The notes under the pieces: model-generated
Databases searched by the model: none
What the model was told of the DNA's origin: nothing
The model's input: only the letters and a program-made list of their open reading frames with translations
Source of the DNA: SCUD01 sp036824505
GTDB taxonomy: Bacteria; Pseudomonadota; Gammaproteobacteria; Steroidobacterales; Steroidobacteraceae
Reading direction: 5' to 3'
Assembly: GCA_036824505.1 (NCBI GenBank)
Contig: DAITAA010000017.1
Coordinates: 1-64,000 of the forward strand
DNA length: 64,000 nucleotides
Part shown: positions 1-8,441 of the stretch, in pieces
How positions within the stretch are numbered: position 1 is the stretch's first letter
How the letters are laid out: each line of letters opens with the position of its first letter
Program-made: the position numbers and the translations under genes

Positions 1-2456
1 TTGATGACCTTGCGCGCCGCGAAGGTGCCGGCGCCGCCGACGATGACGGCTCCCGCGACCAGGCCGATCACCCAGACCCAGGGATCGAGCGTGTACTCAA
101 GGTCGAAGAGCTGCGTCGCGAGCAGCCAGCCGGCAAGCGTTGCACCGAACGCGGCCAGCGTGCCCGAAAGCACCCCGAGCGCCGCGAACTCCGAAGCGAC
201 ACCGGCAAGCACCACGCGCCGGCTCGCACCCAGCGTGCGCAGTATCGCGCTCTCAAAGCGCCGCTCGTCGCGCGTCGCCTGGATCGCGGCGAGCAGCACC
301 ACGATGCCGGCCACGAGCGTGAACAGGAACACGTACTGCACGGCGAGCGAGGCACGATCCATGATGTCGCGTATCTGGGCCAGAATGGAGTCGATGTCGA
401 AGATTGACACCGAAGGGAAGCGGCGTACGAGATCTGCAAGCAGCGGCCGCTGCTCGGGCTTGAGCCTGATGCTGGTGAGCCAGGTGCCGATCAGGCCATC
501 CAGCGTGCCAGGCGAAAAGACCAGGAAGAAGTTCGGCTGGAAGCTGTCCCACTGCACCTCACGGAAGTTCGCGATTTCTGCCTCGAGCGCCTCGCCAGCG
601 ACATCAAAGGTCAGCTTGTCGCCGAGCTCGAGCCCTAGCTCTTCCTGGTATTCGGTCGCAACGGAGACCAGCTTGCGGCCACGATCGGCCCCGGTCCACC
701 AGCGGCCCGCGACGATGCGGTTATCCAGCTGCAGTTCTTCGGCCCAGGACAGATTCTGCTCGCGCTCGGCAAAGGCGCGACCGCGGTCCGTTTCGAGTGT
801 CAGCTCATCCACGGGCCGGCCGTTGACCCCGGTCAGGCGCGCGCGAATCATCGGAAACAGGTTCGGCGGCGGCAGGCCGCGTTCACCGACGAATCGTACG
901 AATGCGTCGGTTTCGGTTGTCGGTATGTTGACCATGAAGTAGTTCGGCGTGTCCTGGGGCAGGCTCGCGCGCCAGTCGTCCAGCAGGTCCTTGCGCACCA
1001 CGGCAAGCAGCAGCAGCACCATGAGCCCGAGGCCGAAGGCGACCACCTGCACGATGCTCTCGCGGCCGCGGCGCGCGAGATTGGCGAGTCCATAGCGCCA
1101 GGCGACGCCCACCGCGCCGCGCATGCGCCCGGCAAGACGCACGAGCAGCCAGCCCGCCCCGGAGAGCACGGCCAGCGTCCCGCCGACACCGGCCGCGACC
1201 CAGGCCACGAGCCGGCCATCGCGGACCAGCCAATACAGCACGCCGAGCAAGGCCGCGAGGGCCAGCCCATAGGACACCGAGTAACGCAAGGGCGGCGGTT
1301 CGAGATTGCGCCGCAGCACGCGCGCCGGCGGCACGCGTTTCAGCTGCAGCATCGGCGGCAAGGCAAAACCAACCAGGATCGCGAGCGCCGTGACCGTGCC
1401 CATGATCAAAGGCGCCGCGGTCGGCGGCGGAAGATCCGCGCGCATGATGCCGCCCAGGAGCCAAGCGAGGACCTCCTGCGCCAGGAAGCCGAGCGCGCCG
1501 CCGGCGGCTGCCGCGATGAGTGCGAGCAGGCCGAGCTCGATCACCGTGACCTGCAGCACCAGCGCCTGTGGTGCACCCAGGCACTTCATCACCGCGACAT
1601 TGTCGAGGTGGCGCTGCGTATAGCGGCGCGCCGCCATCGCAACCGCGATGGCGGCGAGCAGCACCGTGATCAGCGCCGAGAGATTCAGGAAGCGCCCCGC
1701 CCGCTCAGTGGAGGAGCGGATCTGCGGGCTGGCTTCGCCGACATCGACCAGCCGCTCTCCAGGTTTGCGGCGCTCCGCAAGCAGCGTCTTGAAATCGCTG
1801 ATCGCCGCTGGTTGACCGGCAAACAGGAGCGAATACGTCACCCGGCTGCCGGGACCGAGCAACTTCGTGCCCTCGAGATCTGCGAGGTTGATCAGGAACG
1901 TCGGCGCGAGATCCACGAATGCGGAGCCCTGGTCGGGCCGGTAGTCCAGCACCTGGGTCACGACGAAATCCGCGGCACCGGCATTGACCCGGTCGCCGAT
2001 CTTTGCGCCAAGAACAGCGAGAAGCCGTGAATCGAGCCAGGCTTCGCCGCGCCCGGGAAGCGCGCTGGTCTCGCGGGCAGGCTCGAACGGCGCGTCGGAA
2101 ATCTTGAGCCGGCCGCGCAAGGGATAACCGGGCCCCGCGGCGCGCAGCGAGGTGAGCGCGGAGTCTTCGCCGAAGAAGACCACGCTCGGGAATGAAACCG
2201 TCGCTGCGGTCGCGATCTTCCGCTCCCCGGCGAGAACTGCATACCCGGGGTCCAGCGGCTGGCCGGACTGCAGGCGCAGATCGGCCGCGAGCACTTCGGC
2301 TGCCCGCAACTCGACGGCCTGGCCGATGCGATCGGTAAAGAAACCGACGCCGGTCAGCGCCGTCACGGCGACCAGGAGCGCCGCGAGCAGCACGGCCAGC
2401 TCGCCCGAACGCCAGTCGCGCAGCAGAGCCAGCATCGCAAATCGGAGAGCTTGCAT
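1..2456 (-). CDS. ABC transporter permease, YbbP/FtsX-like (partial)
   Basis: The minus strand stays open from an ATG at 2454-2456 to the window edge, giving 818 visible codons; the C-terminus lies outside. An N-terminal membrane segment (about residues 17-37) is followed by a large extracytoplasmic domain. A block of hydrophobic segments starts near residue 225 (motif AVMKCLGAPQALVLQ). A second periplasmic domain follows, then the C-terminal FtsX block with the paired motif ILRTLGASRRVVLAG. Two copies of the 'K/RxLGA' motif are typical of the duplicated FtsX/MacB-type permeases of the YbbP group. It lies 12 nt after the ATPase gene on the same strand, and tesA is divergent, reproducing the known ybbP-ybbA/tesA arrangement. 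The substrate is not known; a role in export or extraction of lipophilic molecules is only an inference from context. Confidence 0.88.
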   Translation of the reverse strand, partial: MQALRFAMLALLRDWRSGELAVLLAALLVAVTALTGVGFFTDRIGQAVELRAAEVLAADLRLQSGQPLDPGYAVLAGERKIATAATVSFPSVVFFGEDSALTSLRAAGPGYPLRGRLKISDAPFEPARETSALPGRGEAWLDSRLLAVLGAKIGDRVNAGAADFVVTQVLDYRPDQGSAFVDLAPTFLINLADLEGTKLLGPGSRVTYSLLFAGQPAAISDFKTLLAERRKPGERLVDVGEASPQIRSSTERAGRFLNLSALITVLLAAIAVAMAARRYTQRHLDNVAVMKCLGAPQALVLQVTVIELGLLALIAAAAGGALGFLAQEVLAWLLGGIMRADLPPPTAAPLIMGTVTALAILVGFALPPMLQLKRVPPARVLRRNLEPPPLRYSVSYGLALAALLGVLYWLVRDGRLVAWVAAGVGGTLAVLSGAGWLLVRLAGRMRGAVGVAWRYGLANLARRGRESIVQVVAFGLGLMVLLLLAVVRKDLLDDWRASLPQDTPNYFMVNIPTTETDAFVRFVGERGLPPPNLFPMIRARLTGVNGRPVDELTLETDRGRAFAEREQNLSWAEELQLDNRIVAGRWWTGADRGRKLVSVATEYQEELGLELGDKLTFDVAGEALEAEIANFREVQWDSFQPNFFLVFSPGTLDGLIGTWLTSIRLKPEQRPLLADLVRRFPSVSIFDIDSILAQIRDIMDRASLAVQYVFLFTLVAGIVVLLAAIQATRDERRFESAILRTLGASRRVVLAGVASEFAALGVLSGTLAAFGATLAGWLLATQLFDLEYTLDPWVWVIGLVAGAVIVGGAGTFAARKVI

Positions 2457-2468
2457 GTCAGGCACTCT

Positions 2469-3143
2469 TCATTGAACGAGCCTGCCGGCGTCCATTTCTA
2501 TGATGCGGCCGCAGCGCCGCGCGATCTCGCGATCGTGCGTGACCAACACGAGTGTCGTGCCGGCCGCGGCATTCAGGTCGAACAGGAGCTGCATCACGCG
2601 CGCGCCCGTCGCCGTGTCAAGATTGCCGGTGGGCTCGTCGGCGAAGAGCACGGAAGGCCGCGTCACGAAGGCACGGGCGATAGCGACGCGCTGCTGTTCT
2701 CCGCCCGAGAGCTGCCTCGGGTAGTGACCCAGGCGGCTCTCGAGCCCGACCTGCTGCAGCACCTCCCGCGCGGCGGCGCGCGCATCCGCACGGCCCGCGA
2801 GCTCGAGCGGCAGCATCACGTTCTCGAGCGCGGTCAGCGACGGAATCAGGTGAAAGGACTGGAACACGAAACCGACGTGCCTGCCGCGGGCGGCAGCGCG
2901 CCCATCTTCGTCGAGTGCCGAAAGCTCGATGCCCTCGAGCCAGACTCCGCCCTGACTCGGTTCGTCGAGGCCTGCCAGAAGCGCGAGCAGCGTGGACTTG
3001 CCCGCGCCGGAGGCCCCGACCACGGCGACGGACTCGCCGGCGGCAATCTGGAGGCTGACATCGTCCAGGATGGTCAGCATTCCCTCCGGGCTGGTAACCT
3101 GCTTGCGCAAACTTCTGGCCTCAAGCACTGTCTTTCTATTCAT
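2469..3143 (-). CDS. ybbA: ABC transporter ATP-binding protein, YbbA-like
   Basis: A 224-residue ATPase. Walker A GASGAGKST is at residues 43-51, the signature LSGGEQ at 145-150 and Walker B VLFADE at 165-170. It belongs to the LolD/MacB-type subfamily, whose members energise FtsX-fold permeases, and the permease gene follows 12 nt downstream. The start chosen is the ATG at 3141-3143, preceded by AGGAAAAG at a suitable distance; longer in-frame starts upstream would run into tesA. The start codon overlaps that of the divergent tesA inside one CATG, so its ribosome binding site lies in the tesA coding sequence. Confidence 0.9.
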   Translation of the reverse strand: MNRKTVLEARSLRKQVTSPEGMLTILDDVSLQIAAGESVAVVGASGAGKSTLLALLAGLDEPSQGGVWLEGIELSALDEDGRAAARGRHVGFVFQSFHLIPSLTALENVMLPLELAGRADARAAAREVLQQVGLESRLGHYPRQLSGGEQQRVAIARAFVTRPSVLFADEPTGNLDTATGARVMQLLFDLNAAAGTTLVLVTHDREIARRCGRIIEMDAGRLVQ

Positions 3144-3771
3144 GCGTCTTTTCCTGGCACTTGCACTATGTCTGATGTCCGCCGCGCCGTTTCCGGCGCG
3201 CGCTGCGGAACCGCCGGTCATCCTGGTCGTCGGCGATTCCCTGTCGGCCGGCTACGGGCTGTTGCCCGGACAGGGTTGGGTGACGTTGCTGCAGCAGCGG
3301 CTGAAGCGCGAAGGTTACGGTTACCGCGTGGTCAACGCCAGCATGTCAGGCGAGACCACGGATGGCGCGGTCCAGCGGGCCACTCGCGCATTGACTCTGC
3401 ACAAGCCCGCGGTCGTCATCATCGAACTGGGCGGCAATGACGGGCTGCGCGGCCTGCCGGTCTCGAGGGTGCGCGCGAATATCGACTTGCTGATCATGAA
3501 GAGCCGCGCCGCAGGTGCGCAGGTCCTGCTGGTTGCCATTCGCGTGCCGACCAATTACGGCCAGCGCTATGCGTCATCTTTCCAGAGCATCTATGCGGAC
3601 CTTGCAACGCGCTACCGGATCGGCCTGGTACCTTTCCTGTCCGACCAGGTCGCCGTGGACCTTGCCCTGTTCCAGCCCGACGGCATTCACCCGACTGCCC
3701 AGGCGCAGCCGTTGCTGCTCGATAATCTATGGCTGCAGCTTTCACCGCTCTTGCGACGCAACAATGGATGA
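3142..3771 (+). CDS. tesA: Acyl-CoA thioesterase I / lysophospholipase L1 (GDSL esterase)
   Basis: A 209-residue SGNH hydrolase with a cleavable signal peptide (residues 1-22, ending ARAAE). Block I is GDSLSAGYG with the nucleophile Ser33, block III is GGND, and the C-terminal block DGIHPTAQAQ carries the catalytic Asp and His. The family hydrolyses acyl thioesters and lysophospholipids in the periplasm. The ATG at 3142 overlaps the divergent ybbA start. I see no good Shine-Dalgarno sequence upstream, so translation may be inefficient or leaderless. The 3' end overlaps the following acyl-CoA ligase by 8 nt, suggesting coupling of fatty-acid release with CoA activation. Confidence 0.93.
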   Translation: MRLFLALALCLMSAAPFPARAAEPPVILVVGDSLSAGYGLLPGQGWVTLLQQRLKREGYGYRVVNASMSGETTDGAVQRATRALTLHKPAVVIIELGGNDGLRGLPVSRVRANIDLLIMKSRAAGAQVLLVAIRVPTNYGQRYASSFQSIYADLATRYRIGLVPFLSDQVAVDLALFQPDGIHPTAQAQPLLLDNLWLQLSPLLRRNNG

Positions 3772-5443
3772 TTTGCCCGTCTGGTGCAAAGATTATCCGC
3801 CAGGCGTGCCGGCAGAGATCGATCCGGACTCGGTACGCTCGCTGAAGCAGATGTTCGAGGACGCCTGCCGCGATTTTGCGGCGCGACCGGCGGTCTCCAA
3901 CATGGGCCGGACGCTCACCTACGGCGAACTTCACGGCCTGTCGCGAAGCTTTGCGGCCTGGCTGCAAAGGCAGGCCGGGCTGCGCAAGGGCGATCGCGTC
4001 GCCCTGATGATGCCGAATGTCCTGCAGTATCCGATCGCGATCATCGGCGCACTGCGTGCCGGCTGCGCGGTCGTCAATGTCAATCCGCTTTACACGGCGC
4101 GCGAACTGGAATATCAGCTGAATGACTCTGGCGCCACCGTGATCGTGATCTTTGAGAACGCCTGTGCAACGCTGCAGCAGGTCATCGCCCGCACGCCGGT
4201 GAGGCGCGTGATCGTGACCGGCATCGGCGACATGCTCGGATTCCCGAAGGGGCCGGTCACGAACTTCGTGATCCGGCGCGTCAAGAAGATGGTGGCGCCG
4301 TGGAAGTTGCGGGGCGCCCTGCGTTTCAACGCCATCCTCAGGCTCGGGGCATCGCTCAAGCTCGATCCGGTGGATGTCAGCGGCGAAGACGTCGCCTTCC
4401 TGCAGTACACCGGCGGTACGACCGGCGTTTCCAAAGGTGCAGTGCTTACGCATCGCAACATGGTCGCAAACACGCTGCAGGTCGTGGCGTTCATGCCGGA
4501 ACTCAGCGAGATCAAGGACGCGGTCGTCATCACGGCGCTGCCGCTGTATCACATTTTTGCGCTGACCTCGAATTTCCTGGTGTTCACGCGCGTCGGCGGC
4601 CACAACGTGCTGATCACGAATCCGCGCGACATGACCGGCTTCGTCGCGGAGCTGGGCCGGGTCCGCTTCACGTTTATCACCGGCGTCAACACGCTCTTCA
4701 ACGGGCTATTGAACACGCCGGGCTTCGACAAGCTCGATTTCAGCTCTCTGAAGGTGGCGCTCGGTGGCGGCATGGCGGTTCAGGCAGCGGTGTCCGAGCG
4801 CTGGCGGCAGGTGACCGGCCGGCATATCTGCCAGGGCTGGGGACTCACCGAATCCTCGCCGGTCGGCACCGCAAATCTGCCTGGCGATACCGAATTTACG
4901 GGCTCGATCGGCTACCCGCTGCCATCGACCGAGGTCTCGATCCGCGACGATGATGGCAATCCGCTGCCGACCGGCAGCGTGGGCGAGATTTGCCTGCGCG
5001 GGCCGCAGGTCATGCGCGGTTACTGGAATCGTCCCGAGGAAACCGCCAAGGTCATGCTGCCGGGCGGATGGCTTCGCACGGGAGATATCGGCCGCATGGA
5101 CGAGCGCGGCCGCACTTATATCGAGGATCGCAAGAAGGACATGATCCTCGTGTCCGGCTTCAACGTGTATCCCAATGAAGTCGAGGGGATCGTCGCGCAG
5201 ATGCCGGGCGTGCTCGAGGTCGCGGCGGTCGCGCAGCCGGACGAGAAATCCGGCGAAGTGGTTGCGCTGTTCATCGTCAGGAAGGATCCGGCACTCACCA
5301 GCGAGCAGGTCGTCGCGTTCTGCAAGCGCGAACTGACCGGCTACAAGGTGCCGCGCGCCGTATATTTCCGCGACGAGTTGCCGAAGACCAACGTCGGCAA
5401 GATCCTGCGCCGCACGTTGCGCAATGAACTGCGAGCCGTTTAG
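3764..5443 (+). CDS. fadD: Long-chain fatty acid--CoA ligase
   Basis: A 559-residue AMP-forming ligase of the ANL superfamily. The P-loop-like motif YTGGTTGVSKGA lies at about residues 215-226. Also visible are the core motif GWGLTESSP, the adenylate-binding region with TGDIGRMDERG, and a C-terminal GKILRRTLR containing the catalytic lysine. It activates fatty acids to acyl-CoA through acyl-adenylates at the inner face of the membrane. The ATG at 3764 overlaps the last 8 nt of tesA, consistent with an operon that thioesterifies fatty acids liberated by the esterase. Length matches FadD (about 560 aa). Substrate chain length cannot be read from the sequence. Confidence 0.9.
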   Translation: MDDLPVWCKDYPPGVPAEIDPDSVRSLKQMFEDACRDFAARPAVSNMGRTLTYGELHGLSRSFAAWLQRQAGLRKGDRVALMMPNVLQYPIAIIGALRAGCAVVNVNPLYTARELEYQLNDSGATVIVIFENACATLQQVIARTPVRRVIVTGIGDMLGFPKGPVTNFVIRRVKKMVAPWKLRGALRFNAILRLGASLKLDPVDVSGEDVAFLQYTGGTTGVSKGAVLTHRNMVANTLQVVAFMPELSEIKDAVVITALPLYHIFALTSNFLVFTRVGGHNVLITNPRDMTGFVAELGRVRFTFITGVNTLFNGLLNTPGFDKLDFSSLKVALGGGMAVQAAVSERWRQVTGRHICQGWGLTESSPVGTANLPGDTEFTGSIGYPLPSTEVSIRDDDGNPLPTGSVGEICLRGPQVMRGYWNRPEETAKVMLPGGWLRTGDIGRMDERGRTYIEDRKKDMILVSGFNVYPNEVEGIVAQMPGVLEVAAVAQPDEKSGEVVALFIVRKDPALTSEQVVAFCKRELTGYKVPRAVYFRDELPKTNVGKILRRTLRNELRAV

Positions 5444-5461
5444 GCGCAGCTGACCGTCGCG

Positions 5462-6529
5462 TCAGCGATGGTATTGCGGCGAGAGTTCATGGACGGCGGC
5501 GATCATGGCTGCAACATGCTCCGGGTTCGTGTGCTGCTGGACGCCATGACCCAGGTTGAACACATGCCCGGGTCCGCGCCCATAACTCCCGAGCACACGC
5601 GCAACTTCGCTTCGAATCCGGTCGGGCGCCTCATGCAGCAGTTCGGGATCGAGATTGCCCTGCAGTGCGACACGATCGCCGGTCGCCCGGCGCGCCTCGG
5701 ACAATTCCGTCGCTGAGTCGATTCCCAGCGCATCCGCGCCGGTTGCGGCCATGCGGCTAAGCCAGATGCCGCCGCCCTTGGTGAACAGGATCACGGGCAC
5801 CCGCCGGCCTTCTGGCTCGCGTGCCAGGCCATCCAGAATCTGCTGCATGTACGCCAGCGAGAATTCCAGGTAATCGGGGGTTGCGAGGGCGCCGCCCCAG
5901 GTGTCGAAAATCATGACGACCTGCACGCCGGCCGCGATCTGTGCGTTGAGATAGGCAATCGTCGCGCGCGCGAGCTTGTCGAGGAGTGCGTGCAGCGTGC
6001 GTGGCTCGGCCTGCAACAGGCCCCTGATGCGCGGGAAGTCCCTGCTCGAGCCGCCTTCGACCATGTAGGTCGCGACGGTCCACGGCGAGCCCGCAAATCC
6101 GATCAGCGGCACGCGACCGGCGAGTTCGCGGCATGTCAGCGCAATGGTGTCAAGCACGAAGCGCAGCCGGTCGTCGGGATCAGGCACCGGCAGCGACTGC
6201 ACATCCGCCTCATTGCGCACCGGGCGCGCAATGCGCGGCCCCTCGCCCTCGGCGAATCCGAGACCGAGTCCCATGGCGTGCGGAATGACGAGAATGTCGG
6301 AGAAAAGGATCGCCGCATCCAGCGGATAGCGCGCGAGCGGTTGCAGCGTCACTTCGCAGGCGAGTTCCGGGTTCGTGCAGAGTGCCATGAAGCTGCCGGC
6401 TTTTTCCCGTATCGCACGGTACTCCGGCAGGTAGCGGCCCGCCTGACGCATGATCCAGACCGGCGTGCGATCCACGGGTTCACGCAACAGCGCGCGCAGC
6501 AGCCGGTCATTCCCCTGCGGCGCGCTCAT
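5462..6529 (-). CDS. hemE: Uroporphyrinogen decarboxylase
   Basis: A 355-residue protein with the HemE signature PVWIMRQAGRYLPEY near residue 23 and the second signature GFAGSPWTVATYMVEG around residue 144. It removes four carboxylates from uroporphyrinogen III to give coproporphyrinogen III in cytoplasmic haem synthesis. It is the last gene of a minus-strand operon (aroK-aroB-dgt-pyrF-hemE) and its ATG overlaps the pyrF stop by 4 nt (ATGA). fadD ends 18 nt beyond its stop, converging on it. Haem demand fits the oxidase and haem A genes at 52-61 kb. Confidence 0.96.
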   Translation of the reverse strand: MSAPQGNDRLLRALLREPVDRTPVWIMRQAGRYLPEYRAIREKAGSFMALCTNPELACEVTLQPLARYPLDAAILFSDILVIPHAMGLGLGFAEGEGPRIARPVRNEADVQSLPVPDPDDRLRFVLDTIALTCRELAGRVPLIGFAGSPWTVATYMVEGGSSRDFPRIRGLLQAEPRTLHALLDKLARATIAYLNAQIAAGVQVVMIFDTWGGALATPDYLEFSLAYMQQILDGLAREPEGRRVPVILFTKGGGIWLSRMAATGADALGIDSATELSEARRATGDRVALQGNLDPELLHEAPDRIRSEVARVLGSYGRGPGHVFNLGHGVQQHTNPEHVAAMIAAVHELSPQYHR

Positions 6530-7242
6530 CCGCGGGGAAACAGGCCGGCGATGGTCGCCTGGATCTGCTCTGCGGCAGCCCGCGGGTCGCTGGCATCGCG
6601 GATCGGGCGCCCGACGACGATGTAGTCGGCGCCATTCACGAATGCCTCGGGTACGCTCATGACGCGCTTCTGATCGTCAGTCGGGCGGTTCTCAACGGGC
6701 CGGATGCCAGGCGTGACGACGATCAGGCGGTCATCCACTCCCGCACGCAGCAGTTTCGCCTCGAGCCCGGAGGAAACCACGCCGGCACAGCCCGCTTCAA
6801 ACGCCCGGCGCGCACGCGATAGCACCAGTGCTCCCACGTCGCACTGGAATCCCATGTCGTCGAGGTCGCCACGATCGAGACTCGTCAGCACCGTGACGGC
6901 GAGAATCCCGACATCGCCCGCTGCGGCGACCGCCGCTTCCATGATCGACTGGTTGCCGTGCACGGTCGCGAATGTCACGCCGCGATTGCGGAGATTGCGC
7001 ACCGCTCCCGCGACCGTGGCCGGCACGTCGAAGAACTTGAGATCCACGAACACGCGCTTGCCACGGCCGATCAACCAGTCGAGCAACTCAAAAGTGCCAC
7101 CAGCCATGAAGAGTTCGAGCCCGAGCTTGTAGAAGCAAACCGAATCGCCGAGCGTGTCCGCCAGCCGGCGCGCCGCATCGGCATTCTGCACGTCCATCGC
7201 GAAGATCAGTCGCTCGCGCGCGGGTATTCCGGCCCTGGCCAC
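6526..7242 (-). CDS. pyrF: Orotidine 5'-phosphate decarboxylase
   Basis: About 238 residues, TIM-barrel OMP decarboxylase. It contains FAMDVQNADAA at the N-terminus and the catalytic motif FVDLKFFDVPATV (Asp-Lys-x-x-Asp). The C-terminal phosphate loop region reads VTPGIRPVENRPTDDQKR. It catalyses the last step of UMP synthesis. The GTG at 7240-7242 is chosen because GGAG lies 6 nt upstream; a TTG at 7275 overlapping the dgt end is the longer alternative. It overlaps hemE by 4 nt. Confidence 0.94.
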   Translation of the reverse strand: MARAGIPARERLIFAMDVQNADAARRLADTLGDSVCFYKLGLELFMAGGTFELLDWLIGRGKRVFVDLKFFDVPATVAGAVRNLRNRGVTFATVHGNQSIMEAAVAAAGDVGILAVTVLTSLDRGDLDDMGFQCDVGALVLSRARRAFEAGCAGVVSSGLEAKLLRAGVDDRLIVVTPGIRPVENRPTDDQKRVMSVPEAFVNGADYIVVGRPIRDASDPRAAAEQIQATIAGLFPRG

Positions 7243-7271
7243 TCTGTACTCCAGTCGTTTAGACGATGTTA

Positions 7272-8441
7272 TCAAACGGCGTCGTGGCCGGAGAGCCGCG
7301 CATGCTCCTGGAATGCGTACCGATCCGTCATGCCGGCCACATAGTCGGCGACTGCGCGGGCGCGGCCGGCGATTCCCGACGAAGACTCCATTGCGCCCGC
7401 AGCGTCGCGGTGCTCCGCCGGCATCCGCGCCGCGTCCTGCATGAATGCCTCAAACAGGTCCCGGAGCACCTGGCCGGCACCCATGCGTGCCGCCTCGATT
7501 CGCTCGTGCCGGTAGAGCCGCGTACGCAGGAACTTCTTCAGTTCCAAGTGTTCCGCGTACCCGGCCTCCGAGAATCCGACGAGTGGCTGCGGCAAGGCAC
7601 GGACGGCGTCAATATCTGCGGGCCTTGCCTCCTGCAGGCGCCGCGTTGTCGCCTCGATCAGGTCGCTCACGGCATCGTGGATCATGCGTCGCCCGATTTC
7701 GTGAATCATGCGCCGTGCCGGCAGGTTCGGGTAGCTGCCGGCCACAATTGCATGGTGGCGCGCGAACAGCGTCACTTCACGCAAGTCGTCGATGGTCAGC
7801 AGCCCGGAGCGCAGTCCGTCGTCGACGTCGTGGTTGTTGTAGGCGATGGCATCGGCCAGATCGGCAATTTGCGCCTCGAGACCGGGCTGCAGGCGATCGA
7901 TGAAGCGCCGGCCCAATTCCCCAAGCGTCCGCGCGTTGGCGAGCGAGCAGTGTTTCAATATGCCCTCGCGGGTCTCAAACGTCAGATTCAGGCCGCGAAA
8001 AGATGCATAGCGCTCCTCGAGCTGGTCCACGACCCTGAGCGACTGCAGATTGTGCTCAAATCCTCCGTAATCGCGCATGCATTCGTTCAGCACATCCTGC
8101 CCGGCATGGCCAAATGGCGTATGCCCCAGGTCGTGCGCAAGGCTGATTGCCTCGGTCAGCGGCTCGGAGAGCGCGAGCGCGCTGGCGACCGAGCGGGCGA
8201 TCTGCGCGACTTCCAGCGAATGGGTCAGCCGCGTGCGGTAAAGATCGCCTTCATGATTGATGAAGACCTGCGTCTTGTAGACCAGGCGCCGGAACCCGCT
8301 CGAATGCACGATGCGATCGCGGTCGCGCTGGAATTCGCTGCGGTAATCGACCGGTGGCTCAGGATGCAGGCGGCCGCGGGAAGTGGCAACCAGCGCCGCA
8401 AACGGCGCGAGGCCGGCGTCGGGATCGCGCCCCTTTCTCAC
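7272..8441 (-). CDS. dgt: Deoxyguanosinetriphosphate triphosphohydrolase-like protein
   Basis: A 389-residue HD-domain dNTPase. The N-terminus has FQRDRDRIVHSSGFRRL, typical of the Dgt-like group. The metal-binding HD signature is split between THSLEVAQIARSVA and AHDLGHTPFGHAG. Members hydrolyse dNTPs to nucleoside and triphosphate, which controls dNTP pools. The GTG at 8439-8441 overlaps the aroB stop as GTGA, a classic coupled start; a start further upstream (8510) would lie deep inside aroB. Length (about 390 aa) matches the short Dgt-like subfamily rather than the 505-aa E. coli enzyme. Confidence 0.92.
   Translation of the reverse strand: MRKGRDPDAGLAPFAALVATSRGRLHPEPPVDYRSEFQRDRDRIVHSSGFRRLVYKTQVFINHEGDLYRTRLTHSLEVAQIARSVASALALSEPLTEAISLAHDLGHTPFGHAGQDVLNECMRDYGGFEHNLQSLRVVDQLEERYASFRGLNLTFETREGILKHCSLANARTLGELGRRFIDRLQPGLEAQIADLADAIAYNNHDVDDGLRSGLLTIDDLREVTLFARHHAIVAGSYPNLPARRMIHEIGRRMIHDAVSDLIEATTRRLQEARPADIDAVRALPQPLVGFSEAGYAEHLELKKFLRTRLYRHERIEAARMGAGQVLRDLFEAFMQDAARMPAEHRDAAGAMESSSGIAGRARAVADYVAGMTDRYAFQEHARLSGHDAV

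Noticed and set aside
1..942. Plus-strand open frame at the window start
   Set aside because: The minus strand here encodes an uninterrupted FtsX-type permease with paired RTLGA motifs. The plus-strand frame is Ser/Arg/Pro-rich without domains.
5462..6529. hemE as an origin marker, as in Caulobacter
   Set aside because: No DnaA boxes or AT-rich unwinding tract are seen next to hemE, and the gene context is an ordinary operon.
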